Below are positions 21,897-33,764 of a stretch of 64,000 bases of DNA, in pieces. The notes under the pieces are model-generated. The model did no database searches. It saw only the letters and a list, made by a program, of their open reading frames with translations, and was not told where the DNA came from. Origin of the DNA: Agrocybe praecox. Taxonomy: Eukaryota > Basidiomycota > Agaricomycetes > Agaricales > Agrocybaceae. The position numbers and the translations under genes are program-made. Position 1 is the stretch's first letter; every line of letters begins with the position of its first letter. The stretch covers positions 2,108,001 through 2,172,000 of the forward strand of contig OZ024849.1 in assembly GCA_964017145.1 (NCBI GenBank), in the 5' to 3' direction.

Positions 21897-22683
21897 CTAC
21901 CAAAGTGTCGAGTGGAGATACGAAATGTCGAGCCGAGATTCGAAGTTTGGAGCCGAGATATAAGTTTTTGAGTCGAGATTCAAAGTGTCGAGCCGAGATA
22001 CGAATTGTCGAACCGAGATATGAAATGTCGAGCCGGGAACGAGGTATGAGTCGAGATTCGAGGTACGAGACGCGATATGACGTTCGAGGACGTTCGAAGT
22101 AGGTTCAGGGACGTTCAAGAGTCGTCTGGGTATCGTTCGAGGGATGATCGAGGAATGATCGAGGTCGGTCAAGAGTCGTTCGTGGATGTTTGAGCGATGC
22201 TCGAGAAGCGTTCGAGATCGTTCAGGATGTGTTTGAGAGACCTTAGTAACCGTTCGGGGACTTTGAGACGACTTTGAGAGGGTGCAAGAGGTGTGAGACG
22301 ACTTGAGAGATCGAGTGAGTGTCGAAACAACCGGGATAGTGTTCGGAGTGTTCGAGGTTCTTCGAATGAGTGATGTCGAATGTAGGATAGGTGTACTGAA
22401 TGTGTTCGAAGTCTTGAGAGTATGTGCGAGGTCTTGATTAATGCTGAATGATGTAGATTGAGGGCTAATGGCGTAGATTGAGGTCGAATTGCGTAGATCG
22501 ATGCTGAGGTGCCTGTAGATGTGGTTGAGGTTACTGGAAACGATGATGGTGAGTTCTTTTGAAGTTGTTGGGGTCGGGACGAGGCTGGCGAACGTAGAGA
22601 TAGGCTGTAGATGGTGTTGAGTCGAGATGAGTAAATGGGTACTGAAGACACTGAGGGCTGGTTGAATGGTCAAAGAGAGATAT
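21897..22683 (-). CDS. Second reading frame, candidate 3' exon of gag (copy 2)
   Basis: Full-length version (about 261 codons) of the frame that is truncated in copy 1. Ser/Thr/Leu-rich, starting RYLSLTIQPAL, no recognised domain. Joined to gag by removal of the intron 22783-22684 it would give a protein of 866 residues. The long open frame across repetitive TCGA-rich DNA can arise by composition alone, since TCGA repeats lack stops in some frames, so coding status is uncertain. Confidence 0.42.
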
Positions 22684-22783
22684 CTACACAAACAATTAGT
22701 ATGCTGAGACGAGCTGCAGGTGCTCGAGCCTCGAGCGCAAGCCCATTGTCGAAGAGTTCAAATGAACGTGTCGAGGAAGCGAC
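22684..22783 (-). other. Candidate intron across the gag stop (copy 2)
   Basis: AAG|GTCGCT donor, TACTAAT branch-like sequence containing the gag TAA, TGTGTAG acceptor; 100 nt, exactly as in copy 1. Confidence 0.5.
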
Positions 22784-24597
22784 CTTGAAGCCTGTCGTAT
22801 GCTGAGGATCGAATGATGTGAGTGTGCTGGTAGGATGTGTCGATCGGGGGGTTTGTCGGGTACGAGAGTATACATGTGGGTGTCAATGGGCTTCGGAATG
22901 ACTGGTGTGCTATGTATAGGGCTTTGGAGTTGTCTTGCGGTGAGGGCGAATGGTCGAGGAAGGGAATGGACAAAGGTCTTGCTGTCAGTGGTCGATGTTG
23001 ACGGTGTAGTCTTTGTGTCGGTCTCGGGGCTATCTGTGAATGACTTGCGGGCTGTGTTGAAGTTCGATATGGGTGCGTCGAGTGTGTCGAGGTCGTCCTG
23101 GGGTTCCTTGCTGTATTCGTGTGTGGTTGAAGTCGGTATCGTCTTGTCGGGCTTCAATATCGATCCGTCGTCCTTGATATCTTCCTTAAAGACTGAGTTG
23201 CATTCGATTGGCTGTTGACGAGTCGTGGTTGCTTCGGCGAATCGAGATCGAACCTCTGGGGCGAGTACGAGGAGTTCCTTTTGTGTGAGTACTACTGGCG
23301 AGTCGAGGGTGCACTGGCTGACTTGATCAATGCTGATTGAATGTTGAATAGGCGGTAGAGTGTGATGGGAGCGTTCGGGCTTCTTCGAGGTTGATGGTTT
23401 TGTGGGAGACGGTGTTCCGAAGTTTCGATCGGTGGGTGGGGCGTAGTTCGAGCTGTTAGCTGCTTGGTACGGTTGTCTTCGAGCTAGATTTGAGGTTGTT
23501 GGGGTCGCGGTCATAGTGGGGATGTGACTTGATTCGTTCGAGCTTGATGGGATGGTTTCCGAGAGTTCTTTGATACGAGAGGTGCCTGAAATGGGTGCTT
23601 CGTCCTGAGGTTCGACGTGTGTTCCTTGAGTCTTCTGAGCTTGAGTCTTGATGCCTGGGGCAAATGCCTGCTGTTTCGATCGAAGGGTAAAGAGTTCAGC
23701 TTCAATGTTCGCTATTTGTTTGTCGATGTCGAGCTGATATACTGGCTGTGCAGGTGTCGTTCGCGCTGGTTTAATTGAAGGCTGTGGGCGGCTATTCGAA
23801 GGTACGATGGCGTGGAAGAGGCTTGCTGAAGTGATCGAAGGTTGAGGAGACTGCTGAGCTCGAGGTGAGTTGTTCTTGTTCGATTGACTGATAGCACCGA
23901 TAATGGTCTTGGTGAGCTGCGAAACGAGGCTGCCTAGGTCTTCTGTCTTGACCGTGGATGCTCTTGATGTTAGTGGTGTCGTCGAAATTGATGCCGAAGA
24001 TGCCTGTATGTCGATGGATGAGCTTCGGAGTACCCAGCTTGCTGCGTCGAAGACCTGTGTGATGTCATAGGGTCTCAAAGGAACGTGATCGGGATACTTA
24101 ACCTGAAGTCGGTTCGAAATATGCATCCAAAGTGAGGTTTGAAAGCCTCGAATGTATGCGCGCCACTGTTCGTACTCCTGGATGATATCCTGCGTGATGA
24201 GAAACGAGGTTATGACAATGAATTGACGATGATAGTTGGCTAGGTCGGTGAGCGAGTGGATTCCGATGCGTTGCTGAGTGCCCGTGAGTAGGTCGAGGTC
24301 ATTGATCGTGTACCGATGCTCGTAGTTTGCGTCTGGATAGAGGTTGTAAACATCGTTCCTGAAGTCGGAGAAGGTCCTGCTGGTGTCGGTGAAGCTCGAG
24401 AGGGTTTCCCAGAGGTCTGCGGTGTCGATGTCGAGGTATCGAGTGGCGTGGATCTTCTTCTCATCTTCGTTGGTGACTGCGGATCGGCCGAAAAGAAATT
24501 CGAGCTCGTTGAAGTATCTCTTGAGTTCTCGAGGGTGTGCTGGATCGAAAATGGGTGCGGAGCGTTCTCCTCGAGTGGGCATATAAACGGTAGACAT
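22696..24597 (-). CDS. gag: Gag-like protein of LTR retroelement, copy 2
   Basis: 633 residues from the ATG at 24597 (MSTVYMPTRGERSAPIF). An upstream in-frame ATG at 24825 lies in leader sequence that reads in a different, interrupted frame in copy 1, so I chose the shared start. Same architecture as copy 1: N-terminal gag domain of about 190 residues and a Ser/Thr/Pro-rich tail. The frame is intact, consistent with the young age of the insertion. Confidence 0.8.
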   Translation of the reverse strand: MSTVYMPTRGERSAPIFDPAHPRELKRYFNELEFLFGRSAVTNEDEKKIHATRYLDIDTADLWETLSSFTDTSRTFSDFRNDVYNLYPDANYEHRYTINDLDLLTGTQQRIGIHSLTDLANYHRQFIVITSFLITQDIIQEYEQWRAYIRGFQTSLWMHISNRLQVKYPDHVPLRPYDITQVFDAASWVLRSSSIDIQASSASISTTPLTSRASTVKTEDLGSLVSQLTKTIIGAISQSNKNNSPRAQQSPQPSITSASLFHAIVPSNSRPQPSIKPARTTPAQPVYQLDIDKQIANIEAELFTLRSKQQAFAPGIKTQAQKTQGTHVEPQDEAPISGTSRIKELSETIPSSSNESSHIPTMTATPTTSNLARRQPYQAANSSNYAPPTDRNFGTPSPTKPSTSKKPERSHHTLPPIQHSISIDQVSQCTLDSPVVLTQKELLVLAPEVRSRFAEATTTRQQPIECNSVFKEDIKDDGSILKPDKTIPTSTTHEYSKEPQDDLDTLDAPISNFNTARKSFTDSPETDTKTTPSTSTTDSKTFVHSLPRPFALTARQLQSPIHSTPVIPKPIDTHMYTLVPDKPPDRHILPAHSHHSILSIRQASRSLPRHVHLNSSTMGLRSRLEHLQLVSAY

Positions 24598-24839
24598 GTT
24601 GAGCGAATGGTGAATCAAATGGAGTCGGAGTGTCTTGAAGGCTATGAGTGTGCGTGAAACTCGAAGGTGATGTCGAAGGTGATGTTGCGGATGTAATGAA
24701 TGGTGATGAGAGTCGGAAAAAACTGTTGTTAGTTGCGGGTGAACTGGGCTGTGTGTTGAACGTAATAGTGTCGCCGGGACTGCTGCTTTTGATCGTGCGC
24801 TGTGGGCTTTGACTGGAGAACACAATGTTTAATGAAACC

Positions 24840-24857
24840 CCCTCGCGGTGGGCTCCA
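24840..24857 (-). promoter_or_regulatory. Primer-binding site, element copy 2
   Basis: Identical 18 bases to copy 1, again separated from the LTR by AAA. Confidence 0.65.
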
Positions 24858-24860
24858 AAA

Positions 24861-26466
24861 TGATGTGCGTACGACGTTCTGAGTGTAGGAAAGATGAGAT
24901 ATGTACGAAGCGCGAGCAAACAAAACAAAAACAAAATAAACACTCAGCGAGCGTCGAGAGGTGCTCTGAGGGTGCGAGACGGAGGTTTGGGCTGTGTTCC
25001 AGCAAGAGGCAAGCCACTACGAGGGTACTAGGTGTCGAGCGAGTCGTCTCGAGTTGAGCGAGTGAGATACGAAGGTTTTGGAGGCTTGAGAGGTTCGGAA
25101 GGTTCGAGGGCGTTCGTTAGATGTTCGGGAGTGTTCGTGAAACGTTTGAGAGGGTCAGTGAGCGATACCGAATGTGTACTGAACTGTAGTGAGTGTGGAG
25201 AGGTCAAGATATTGCTGAGAGACTGAAGCGAGGCGAGATCGAAGTGAAATACGAAGCAGACGTTACACGGAACGTTCGAGGACGAAGGACGAGGGCGTAG
25301 ACGGTATACGCAACAAAGTGGGACGCAGTATGAATAAAACGAAAGGGAAACGAGGAGCTTCGAGACGGTTTCGAAGCGCGACTAAGCTGTGAGGAGAGGG
25401 GGGACGAATACTCTTCTTCTTTTTTTGTGTATGTACATGAGGTCAATAATATAGTACCTATGAAAGGGAAACCAATAAAATCGAATGATAATGACAGTAA
25501 TAAAAGGAGATATAGAATAGTATGGAACATATGTCAAATGTCAAAGGGATAGTATAAAATAGAGAGGGAAAGGGTCTTGAAAGGGTCCAAAGTGTATAAA
25601 ATAGCGAAATAAAGACATACTAGCATATGGAAATCGTTCGTTGGTGTTCTTAATCCTAGACTAAAGCCTCCCGAACGAATCTACAAGGTATACAGAGTTC
25701 CATAAAGAACTTCGGATCGAATAAGCGACGTTTAAGCGACCGGCGAACGTGAGAGGTTGGGTGGCGCTTTCCGAGCTCAAGGATCGACATATTAATGGCC
25801 GGGAATGGTTCGTTATTGTTCTAGAAAGGTTAACGAACGATATTAGCAGGGTACCGAACATGCTAGACCCCTATATGACTGAGCGAGCGACACTCAAGAG
25901 TGGACTGGTCGAGTGATGACGTAATTTGGGTATCTGAGCCTCGCAAGTCGTTCGGTGGAACCGTTACTCGTTTGGAGCGTGTCGAATACGTTCGTTAGTG
26001 ATTGTAGAGTGTCTCCGAATGTTCTCGAGCCTTCCCGAACCTCCACGAAGTTGTCCGAATGGTACTGAACTCGTTTAAGGCCTGGAGGGTCGTCTGGAGC
26101 TCGAGTCTCGTTCGCTGGGGTCAATACTCGTTCGGTGGACGTGAAATACGTTCGTTGTGGTTCGTCGAATGTCCTAGAGTGCTCCATAAGACTGTCGAAC
26201 CGAGGGGAGCACGCTGCGGATAGGTGTGAGGCGCCCAAGCTCGGGTAGCTCGGTAATGACGTCATTTGAGGCTTCGAGCCTCGAAACTCGTTCGGTAGTG
26301 GCACTGTCGGTTCGTTGCGTGTAATATACGTTCGTTGTGCTTCGTAGAATGTCCCCGAACGTTCCTTAGTACTTGTCGAACGTTCTCGAGGTCATCCGAA
26401 CAATGGGACTCGGACCGAACGCTCGAAATCGAATTTTCAGAGCCTGTAGAGGCTCAGGGCGCATCA
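24861..26466 (-). repeat. 5' LTR, element copy 2 (1606 bp)
   Basis: Partner of 19275-20880; ends GCGCATCA next to the ACGA target repeat. Confidence 0.92.
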
Positions 26467-26470
26467 ACGA

Positions 26471-27514
26471 TTATGCCCATTCATCGTCCTGTGTAAATCC
26501 TTCCTTCCTCCATTTCTCCATTTCTCCTCTTCCTAAAGCCAACCAAGACTATCCCTGGGCCCTCAGCGCTCGAACCTCAGCGGTTAAGTAAAAATGTCGA
26601 AAGTAACCAACTTCGACGCCGTGGGTGTCCTAGATCTGACAGACAACTCTAGTGGGACTACACACCTTCAGGGTCAACGCGAACGTCCGATTCGGGATAT
26701 TGGTGCAGATGTTTGACGTTTATCGATTTTCATCTGGTCATGAAAAGTCAGTCAAGGAAGCAAGAGCGAGATGATAGTGACTTGACAAGAAGGGAGGTGG
26801 AAGGCACCGGAAAAATTAATACGTGTTGTCTGTGTGATATACAGTGCACTCGGCCTTGGAAGTCTCAAGATGGAGCCTAGAGCTCATCTTGTGGGATCCT
26901 CCTTCGATCCTCCCTTTCTTCTTAGGAGCTGTGGATGCATATTACCTTACCGTCATGAATATTCTGCAAACGCTACTGCCGCGGCGCCATTCAAATCTAG
27001 TGGTCCTTCTACCTGTGCAGGCAGAAAAGAAACACTCAGGGCATAGAACGAAAGGAGAACGAGTTGGAATGACGAGCGCTGAGCGTGCAGTACGTATTCC
27101 TCGTTTGGACTGGACTGGCCTGGACTGGCTGCATGTAGAGATGGATAACTCGATTGAAGGAATTCAAGAGGGAGCTCGGCCGGAGGGAAGGGATGGATTA
27201 TGTGCATGAAGAGGCAACTTGCTGGCCAACATACCCAGTATTTTCGTCCTTGTCATCGTCAACGCATCCGCGTCAACATTGACATCACTGTTCCTTCGAT
27301 CATCTGGCATGAAAGAGAGTTGAGAAAGGAAGAGTGGGGATAAGAATCTGAATTCGGAAGAGCATGAGACCGCGGAGAGAAAAGAACTTGAGGTGGAAGT
27401 GCTAGTGGACGCTCGTCAGAGTGGCCTGTTTGATCGAAAATCTTCCCTTAACGCCCTCTCCTCCGGACCGGTTTATACTGTTTCTGTTTCTTCTCGCATA
27501 TGTATCGCTTCCTT
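26471..27514. other. Spacer between retroelement copy 2 and the large DNA transposon
   Basis: No gene is supported. A short stretch at about 27265-27345 reads like coding sequence (IDITVPSIIWHERELRKEEW) but no start, stop or exon partner could be found; it may be a gene fragment disrupted by the transposon at 27515. Confidence 0.4.
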
Positions 27515-27554
27515 CATCAGGAAAAACACTTTACGCCTTTGGAACCTTGAGGAA
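27515..27554 (+). repeat. Left terminal inverted repeat
   Basis: CATCAGGAAAAACACTTT followed by ACGCCTTTGGAACC; pairs with 53246-53207. Confidence 0.85.
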
Positions 27555-27569
27555 CCCCCAGGGTGCTAT

Positions 27570-27595
27570 AAGGCAGTCAAGGCAGTCAAGGCAGC
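27570..27595 (+). repeat. Subterminal AAGGCAGTC array, left end
   Basis: Three tandem copies of AAGGCAGTC; related AAGGC motifs continue to about 27960. Subterminal motif arrays are typical transposase-binding regions of CACTA-like elements. Confidence 0.6.
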
Positions 27596-28083
27596 TTGGA
27601 GTCTAAAATAACCTGGGGGCTATGCCCTAGCCGATATTCATATCCCCGAGGTGTACTAAGGCAATTTAAAATGCGTTGAAGTATAGGTCATCTTTTTTTC
27701 GTCTTAGGTATTGGATGTCACAAATAGACACTTGCTTAGTCTATTCAGCATCAAGGATTAGCTGAGAATACATTTTTGTTAATCAAGAATTTGTAGCCTT
27801 TGTATAGCTAGTAAATAACATAGCGTCTTTGCCCTACTACAGGAAAACATAGAATCTACGAGAACCTCAAATGAGCCAAATAATATCCAAGACCCTTTGA
27901 GTGCAAGTGTATACTCAAGGCCCTTTAAGTCTACTATACGGTAATAGAGCCCTTAGGCGTCCTCAAGCATCCCTCAGATTCAGCGCAAATTTGGGGTTAC
28001 ATAACAAAGGTTTATTAAAAATAGGCTACTATGGCCAGCGGATCAAGAAACAGGCGAGCATTCATACATAAAGAATGATTAAT

Positions 28084-30152
28084 TTAAAGCGACATATTGA
28101 CCACAGATCCAGCACTAGTAATATCTGCATCGGTTGTATTAATGGCGGATGGAGTGGATGGGGCAAGAGGACTGCCAGCAGGTTTGCCAAGGGCCGATTT
28201 TGCAGATGCTTCCAAAAGGTCGAGATCGACACCGTCAAATTCCTCCTCAGGAGAACCAGCTCCACCGCTAGGAGAGGTTTGTGCACTATGGTAAAATTAG
28301 TAACGTTCATGTAGAAAATTTGATTCTCACTTACCGAATTTTGGCATACATGCTCTCTTCAAGGTGGCGTGCATAACTTGGGGACTTGTCCTGAAGAATC
28401 TTGTATGCCTTTGCATGATGAGCGTATCTGTATACCGTAAAAGGTTAAACAGAGATAAAAAAAAAAAAAATTATATTAGCTACCGCTCGCTGCAATTGTC
28501 CTCGCTAAAGTGAATATTGGTCTTGGCTCCTGTTGCCCAGCACCTCAAGCAGTGTTCAATCTGACAAAACAATTAATAAATAAAAAAAGAAAAGGCAAAT
28601 ACGTAGACATACACAAGTGACGGTCAGGATTATGACCCGTGGAAAAATACGCTGTCCAGCCACCATGGCGTTATACGCACCTTGGTCGCTTCTGCTTTTC
28701 CCAAACCACTGTATGCATATGATATGGGCTATGATGGGATGGGAAAAGGGTAGGTGCTTGTTATGTGTTTCATTCTGGTATATATATAAGAAATTAGTAA
28801 AAAGCTTAATAGAAAAAAAGATACTTGCGTCGATGTCAAGCTCGCCAAATTTGAAATGACCAGCTGTGATCAACCATCTGACTTTCTTTTGGATGTTGTT
28901 TGGATCCATGAACTCTCCACCAATCTTATAATAGCTTGAGATATGCTCAGAGGTCTTGAGAGCGAGTGAACTGGTCAGATGGCCCCTTCCATAAGACGCC
29001 TACATGAAACTTAGTCAGTTATTCACTTAAAAATATAAATAATACTGCACATATGTCATCAAGGCCTCCAATGTGTCCTTGTTGTCAGAGTCAGTAAGCC
29101 TTCTCATAATAGCGATCAAGGTGGGCTTGGACGTTGAGGAATCAGCCCTAGCGGCCTGCTTGATCATAGACATGGACTGCTTGTAACGTTCAAGGGCATC
29201 CTTTGGTGGGTAAGCTTCTTCAAGAGCAGCTTGCTGGCGGAAATAGGCCTTTGTGGCTATTGCCAAACGCAAGACTTCCTTGTCAAAGTCGCCCTCGACA
29301 ACCTTGCCTGATCTTGGACGGTCAGCAGTGTTGTCACTAGACATGCGAGCGCGTCTTGCATGTGTTTTCTTTTCAGGTGCTTTTTGCGTGTATATCTAGA
29401 TAATTCCAGTGAGCAGTAGATGTCAAATTAACGAAGGAACATACGCCATTCATGAACAGCTCATTATTTGGTGGACCAGAAGGTAGTGGCTCGTCCTCAA
29501 GCTCTTCATCTTCTTGATTTTCTTCATCTTCGTCTTCCTCAGAGTCAGATTGATGGAAACTCTTTTGGCCGTCAACTGAGCCTGTATCTGAGTACTGATC
29601 AGTGTCATCCTCTCCGTTAAGATCTTTGGCCAAGTCCATTTCTTCATGAGAGAGATTATCGGCTGTACCCCTGCTTTTCTTCTTAGCAGGACCAGAAGCT
29701 TCCTCTTCTTCATCCCCACTAACTTCTGTATTTTCAGTGGCTTTTCGCTTGAGCTTGGGATCTTGATTGTCATCCGATGAATCAGATTCCGAGTCTTGTT
29801 CAAGCATAGAAGCATTGATATCTCGGCTCGCTAGTAGACAGATTGTGTCAATTAAGAGAAGCACACACTATATATACTTACCTTGGTCTGAGGCATTTTT
29901 GGCTTGCTGATGACTTTTTTTTTTTTTGTCAGCAAGAGCGCGCACCAATCTTTCTTCTTCCAGCGTGAGCCCATGTTGGGAAGGTTGTGGTGTTGATGGA
30001 GGTGGAAGAGCTGATTTCTGTTTTGACATAGAACCAGTCATGGTTTTCTTTTTAGAAACAGTATTCTTGCTTGTCTTTTTGACTTTTACCCCTGAAGAAC
30101 GCACAGGCGACTGAGATCCTGAGCGTGCAGAGCGCCTTGTCTGAGATACCAT
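28084..30152 (-). CDS. DUF6532-type protein (transposon cargo)
   Basis: Eight-exon model; exons read 30152-29882, 29830-29445, 29395-29051, 28999 onward and four more to the TAA at 28086-28084. The N-terminal part (about residues 1-90) is strongly basic and Ser-rich, residues about 95-220 are a highly acidic Asp/Glu tract, and the C-terminal half is the folded part. There, AIATKAYFRQQAALEEAYP, ASYGRGHLTSSLALKTSEHI, a KVRWLITAGHFKFGELDID segment, SHPIIAHIICIQWFG and IEHCLRCWATGAKTNIHFSE are the motifs I know from DUF6532 proteins, which are abundant near agaricomycete transposons and of unknown function. One intron (after ELDID) uses a GCAAGT donor. It is tail-to-head with the TET/JBP gene on the same strand. 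Nuclear location is likely from its charge pattern, an inference. Confidence 0.75.
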
Positions 30153-30325
30153 TATTATAAGGAGAGTATGGGGAGAAATAAAGTATAAAGTGAAGAATTT
30201 TAAGTAGTCGACAGCGAGGTTGAACTTGAAAGGAGCAGGCATAAACTTGTTTCAGGTTCAAATCATGTACAAACAAAAAAATCCAAAATAACAAAGCAAA
30301 ATATAATTTATTCGAGAGACTTATA

Positions 30326-33300
30326 TCAGGCATTCAGATTGACAAAATACATATTATCGGCCCAACCATTGAACTTCTCCTTGATCCAGGACTCCGCTTC
30401 TTTATCAGCATGAAAAACTAATGATGCGCGTAAACCATTGAAGGGCTGGTTTAAGTGGCTAACCTTGTGCGATCTGAAAAGCATGTAGTCACCGTTTCTT
30501 CCTTTGATTGACAGTCCATATTCGTAGAAAGAAGTTGCACCTCCAATACATTCAGAGATGACAAGAACACCGCATACATGCCAGTCATTCCAGTCCCTGT
30601 GGATGCCAGTCATGCAGTTGAGATTGATAACGAGGCTTGAGAAAGGTTCCATGGGCGCTATTTCATTGTCGGGAAGAGAATCAACATATTCCTGCAGGGT
30701 TTCGGTGACATCAGGAAGGAGGTGTTCCATCTGAATATACGGTCAGGAGAAAAATTGTCATACATCAAGATAGACATACCTCTACTTTCTGCCACTCGAG
30801 AACGTCTACAAAGGCAGAACAAAGCTGGTTGTACTCATCGACGTTGGCGTTCAGCTCTTTAGAGCCACGAGGAATAAACAAATAAGGATTTGGAGCATTT
30901 TTGGCACGTTGGTGTATCAGTTGAGTGGGATGAATATCAGTTGGAGCATCTGTGCCCTTGACAGAAAAATTAAGATTTGACAAAAATAATATATGCATAA
31001 CCTCAATTTCACCTTTGCAGAGAAACGATTATAGAGGCTGCAGTGGATACTCTTGTATCGATAGCCCAGATCAGCAGTAAAAGTGTTTGTATCTGTAAAC
31101 ACAGAAGGCCATACTGCCTGAAGATCGCCGACGAGATTTTCACGCAAGTAATCTGGCATAGATGTATCAAGGATTATTATGAAGTTACCATTTTTGTCGT
31201 TTATACGGAGGTCCATATCTCTATACAAGACAAGTTCAATACTATCATTGGTGAACATATAATGCTTACTTCTCTAAGATTGCAGGATCAAGGCAGATAT
31301 ACCTATCCTCCTCCATTTTTCCCGATTTGAGTTGATCAACGAGCATCTTCTCAAATTCAGCCAAAGACTTTGGTGTTTCACCCCTTTCTACCAAGTCCCG
31401 CTGTTTAGCAGTGAATTGGAGACCTTGTAACATATTTCCACGTTCGAGAGGGTAAGACTTGTTCTGGGGCAAATCCGGATCATATGCAGTGTTGATGATA
31501 TGAAGTTTGCGGTTTTGACGTTCATAAACTTTCTGACATGGCAAAAGAGGAAGCTGACGAGGTGGGGGCGAGTATGAGTCATCATCATCATTCCGTTTAG
31601 AACCCACATCAAATTTGAGAGGCGTAAGAGAGTGAAGTAAAGGAGTAAAAGAAGAGAGAGGGCCTGCCAATGGTGATGATGCACGAAGGGTAGGAGATGA
31701 AGCTGAAGAAGACGCATATGATCTGAAGGATGTGGATCTTTGGAAATTTATTGGAAGTAAAAGTGGATCGAGATCGTCTAACCCTTTTTCAAGATCGGGC
31801 ATAGTGTAGAGAGGCGGAAAACATGAAGCCCAGGCGTCTCTGTTTCGTGATTTTGGGTCTTTGATAAATGAGCTATGTTCACGTTTAGTGAAATTCAGCC
31901 TTTATTCTGGTGAGTGACTTACTTATCATGAAAAGAGGCAAAGTAGGCTTGTGATGCAACAAAGTCTTGACAGTCGACTGTTGATGAACAGCCGAAGTCT
32001 TGCTGAAGTTTAAGAGAGAGGTGCGTGTCTATAGTCATTGGCCACGTTTCTCTCAGATATGATATCCAAGGGATAATTGTATCGTAAACCTTTCTTCCAA
32101 TACGCTGCTCTGATTTATTTATTTAAGCATGCTAATATTTCATAGAAAATGTTTGCACTTACTCTGATCAGGATTCATAATGATATCGGCCAGACGGTCA
32201 ATGCCACTTGCAGTATCTCTCACGATTGCGGTCTTGGAACTTGATGCAGCGAGCAGTAGCAAGAAATACACGCTTCCTATGCAAGTATTTAATAAAGATT
32301 TGTTTTCAATCAAAATAAACAAAATACCTGCTTCTGCAAGTTTGGCGAAGTGCAGGGCTGCTTTCCGGTCTGCTTTGAATGTATCGAAGGAACGTATTTC
32401 TTTAGACTTAGTGTCTATTCCTGCATTTGTCATGTTCCATATTTGCTCGCGATTAAACTTCATCTGGCGTAAGCTACACAAGAAAGCATAAGTCAAGAAT
32501 AATTTCAAAAACAAAGAATAACGCACCTTCGAATCTTTGCCTCTAACTGAATAAGAGAAATCATAGACATAAAAAGGTTCACAACCTCATTTCCCTTGTG
32601 CTGCACATAACGTTTGGTCAACTCTGCAACGGTGGCACCATTTTCACAGAGTCCTCCTTCCTGGGTGGGTACGACACCCTTGAGTGCTGATTGAAAACTT
32701 TGAATAAAATTTTCGTTTAGAAGGAAATCCAACGACTTCTTCTTGCATATATCAAACGACACTTTGATCATTAGTGGTGATAAATTTTCCTCTTGAGTTG
32801 GAAGAGGAAGGTCCTGTTGCTCGATCCACGGTCCCCTGTTGCCTCGTGTGATAGGAGCAATATCCTCCTCTTCAGCCTCATTTTCTACCTCTCTTTCTCC
32901 AGCTTCCTCCTCCTCCTCCTCCTCCTCCTCCTCCTCCTCTTCATGATCTTCAGCCCCACCTCCCGTCTCCCTTCCTTCCTCTCCCTCTTCCCCGTCTCTC
33001 TCCCCATCTCTCTCCCTCTCACTAGGCCCTTCTTCCTCCTGCTCCTCTGATCCAGCCTCTTCCTCACTGTTTTCACTATCTGTATCCACGCCGCGTTCGT
33101 TTTCTAGCCTCTCCTCGTGTTCCTCCTGCTCATGCTGCATGGCAATTGCTCTAACTTGATTCCGCCTTGCGCGTCTAAGTTCCTCGCAGTTTCTGTTAAC
33201 TCCTAGTAGAAAATTCACTACTTGAGGTTGAGCATTGCCGCCATTCCCGTGTCCACCCCCACGTCCACCGTTTGGCCTGTGACCATGACCGCGCCCACTA

Positions 33301-33686
33301 TTTTGACCACGTTGCTCAGCTTGATTGATTGAATATAAGTTTATTTCAATATCAACGAATAAGCTAAACATACCTTGATCTGCTGCAGGGTGCATGGTTT
33401 CGGTTGCTTCAACCAGACTATCCAAGACACCAACAATTTCTTCTTCTTGATCTTCAGTCAAATCTTCATTTTGACGATGGCCAGATACAGCTGCAATGAC
33501 CATACTAAGCTGGGCTTCTGTGAGTAAGACATGGTGCATGCTGAAGCAAATAGAGATAGATTTCGCAGTGTAGAAGGTAATACTACTACAGTGTTGGTTA
33601 AGTACAAGATGCAAGTGTCGTGCATCATGCCTTCCGCAAGGCAACTCATGACAAAGTCGCACAGGTGATCTATCTATATTTGGCAT
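30326..33686 (-). CDS. TET/JBP-family 2-oxoglutarate/Fe(II) dioxygenase with long N-terminal extension
   Basis: Nine exons (33686-33374, 33319-32527, 32473-32328, 32276-32163, 32109-31923, 31872-31270, 31220-31013, 30956-30780, 30730-30326) join in phase to 981 residues. The C-terminal domain has the HxD iron motif in GIHRDWND (His about 891, Asp about 893), GVLVISE and GGATSFYEYGLSI strands, a distal His in KVSHLN (about 939) and the 2-oxoglutarate Arg in GLRASLVF (about 948), so it should be active. Family role: oxidation of methylated pyrimidines in DNA or RNA. Ahead of it are a Gly/Arg stretch (GRGHGHRPNGGRGGGHGNGG), a long Glu run, and about 350 residues of unknown fold. The start and first intron are uncertain; a split into two genes near 31802 is the main alternative, but the splice between the two parts keeps frame. 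Confidence 0.75.
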
Positions 33687-33764
33687 ATCTCTGGTTTATT
33701 ATAGCACTCGAGATTCGGAATGATAATTGGCGTTAGCGAGTCTTCAATATTGATTTTGATTCCT

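Larger units (their letters stand above)
19275..26466 (-). mobile_element. Gag-only LTR retroelement, copy 2 (complete, recent)
   Basis: 7192 bp, flanked by the direct repeat ACGA (19271-19274 and 26467-26470). Two 1606-bp LTRs differ, as far as I compared, only at 20870 (G) versus 26456 (A), so insertion was recent. The interior is 20881-24860 with primer-binding site, gag, second frame and polypurine tract, all on minus. There is no pol. Collinear with copy 1 throughout. Confidence 0.9.

Noticed and set aside
22696..24825. 709-residue gag with an upstream start at 24825
   Set aside because: The extra 76 codons lie in leader sequence that is not an open extension of gag in copy 1; the shared ATG is preferred.
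32793..33050. Leu-run protein on plus, membrane-like
   Set aside because: Antisense of the poly-Glu tract of the TET/JBP gene.
28084..33686. KDZ transposase in the TET/JBP region
   Set aside because: I looked for one because TET/JBP genes usually sit beside KDZ elements, but neither gene here has a transposase domain.
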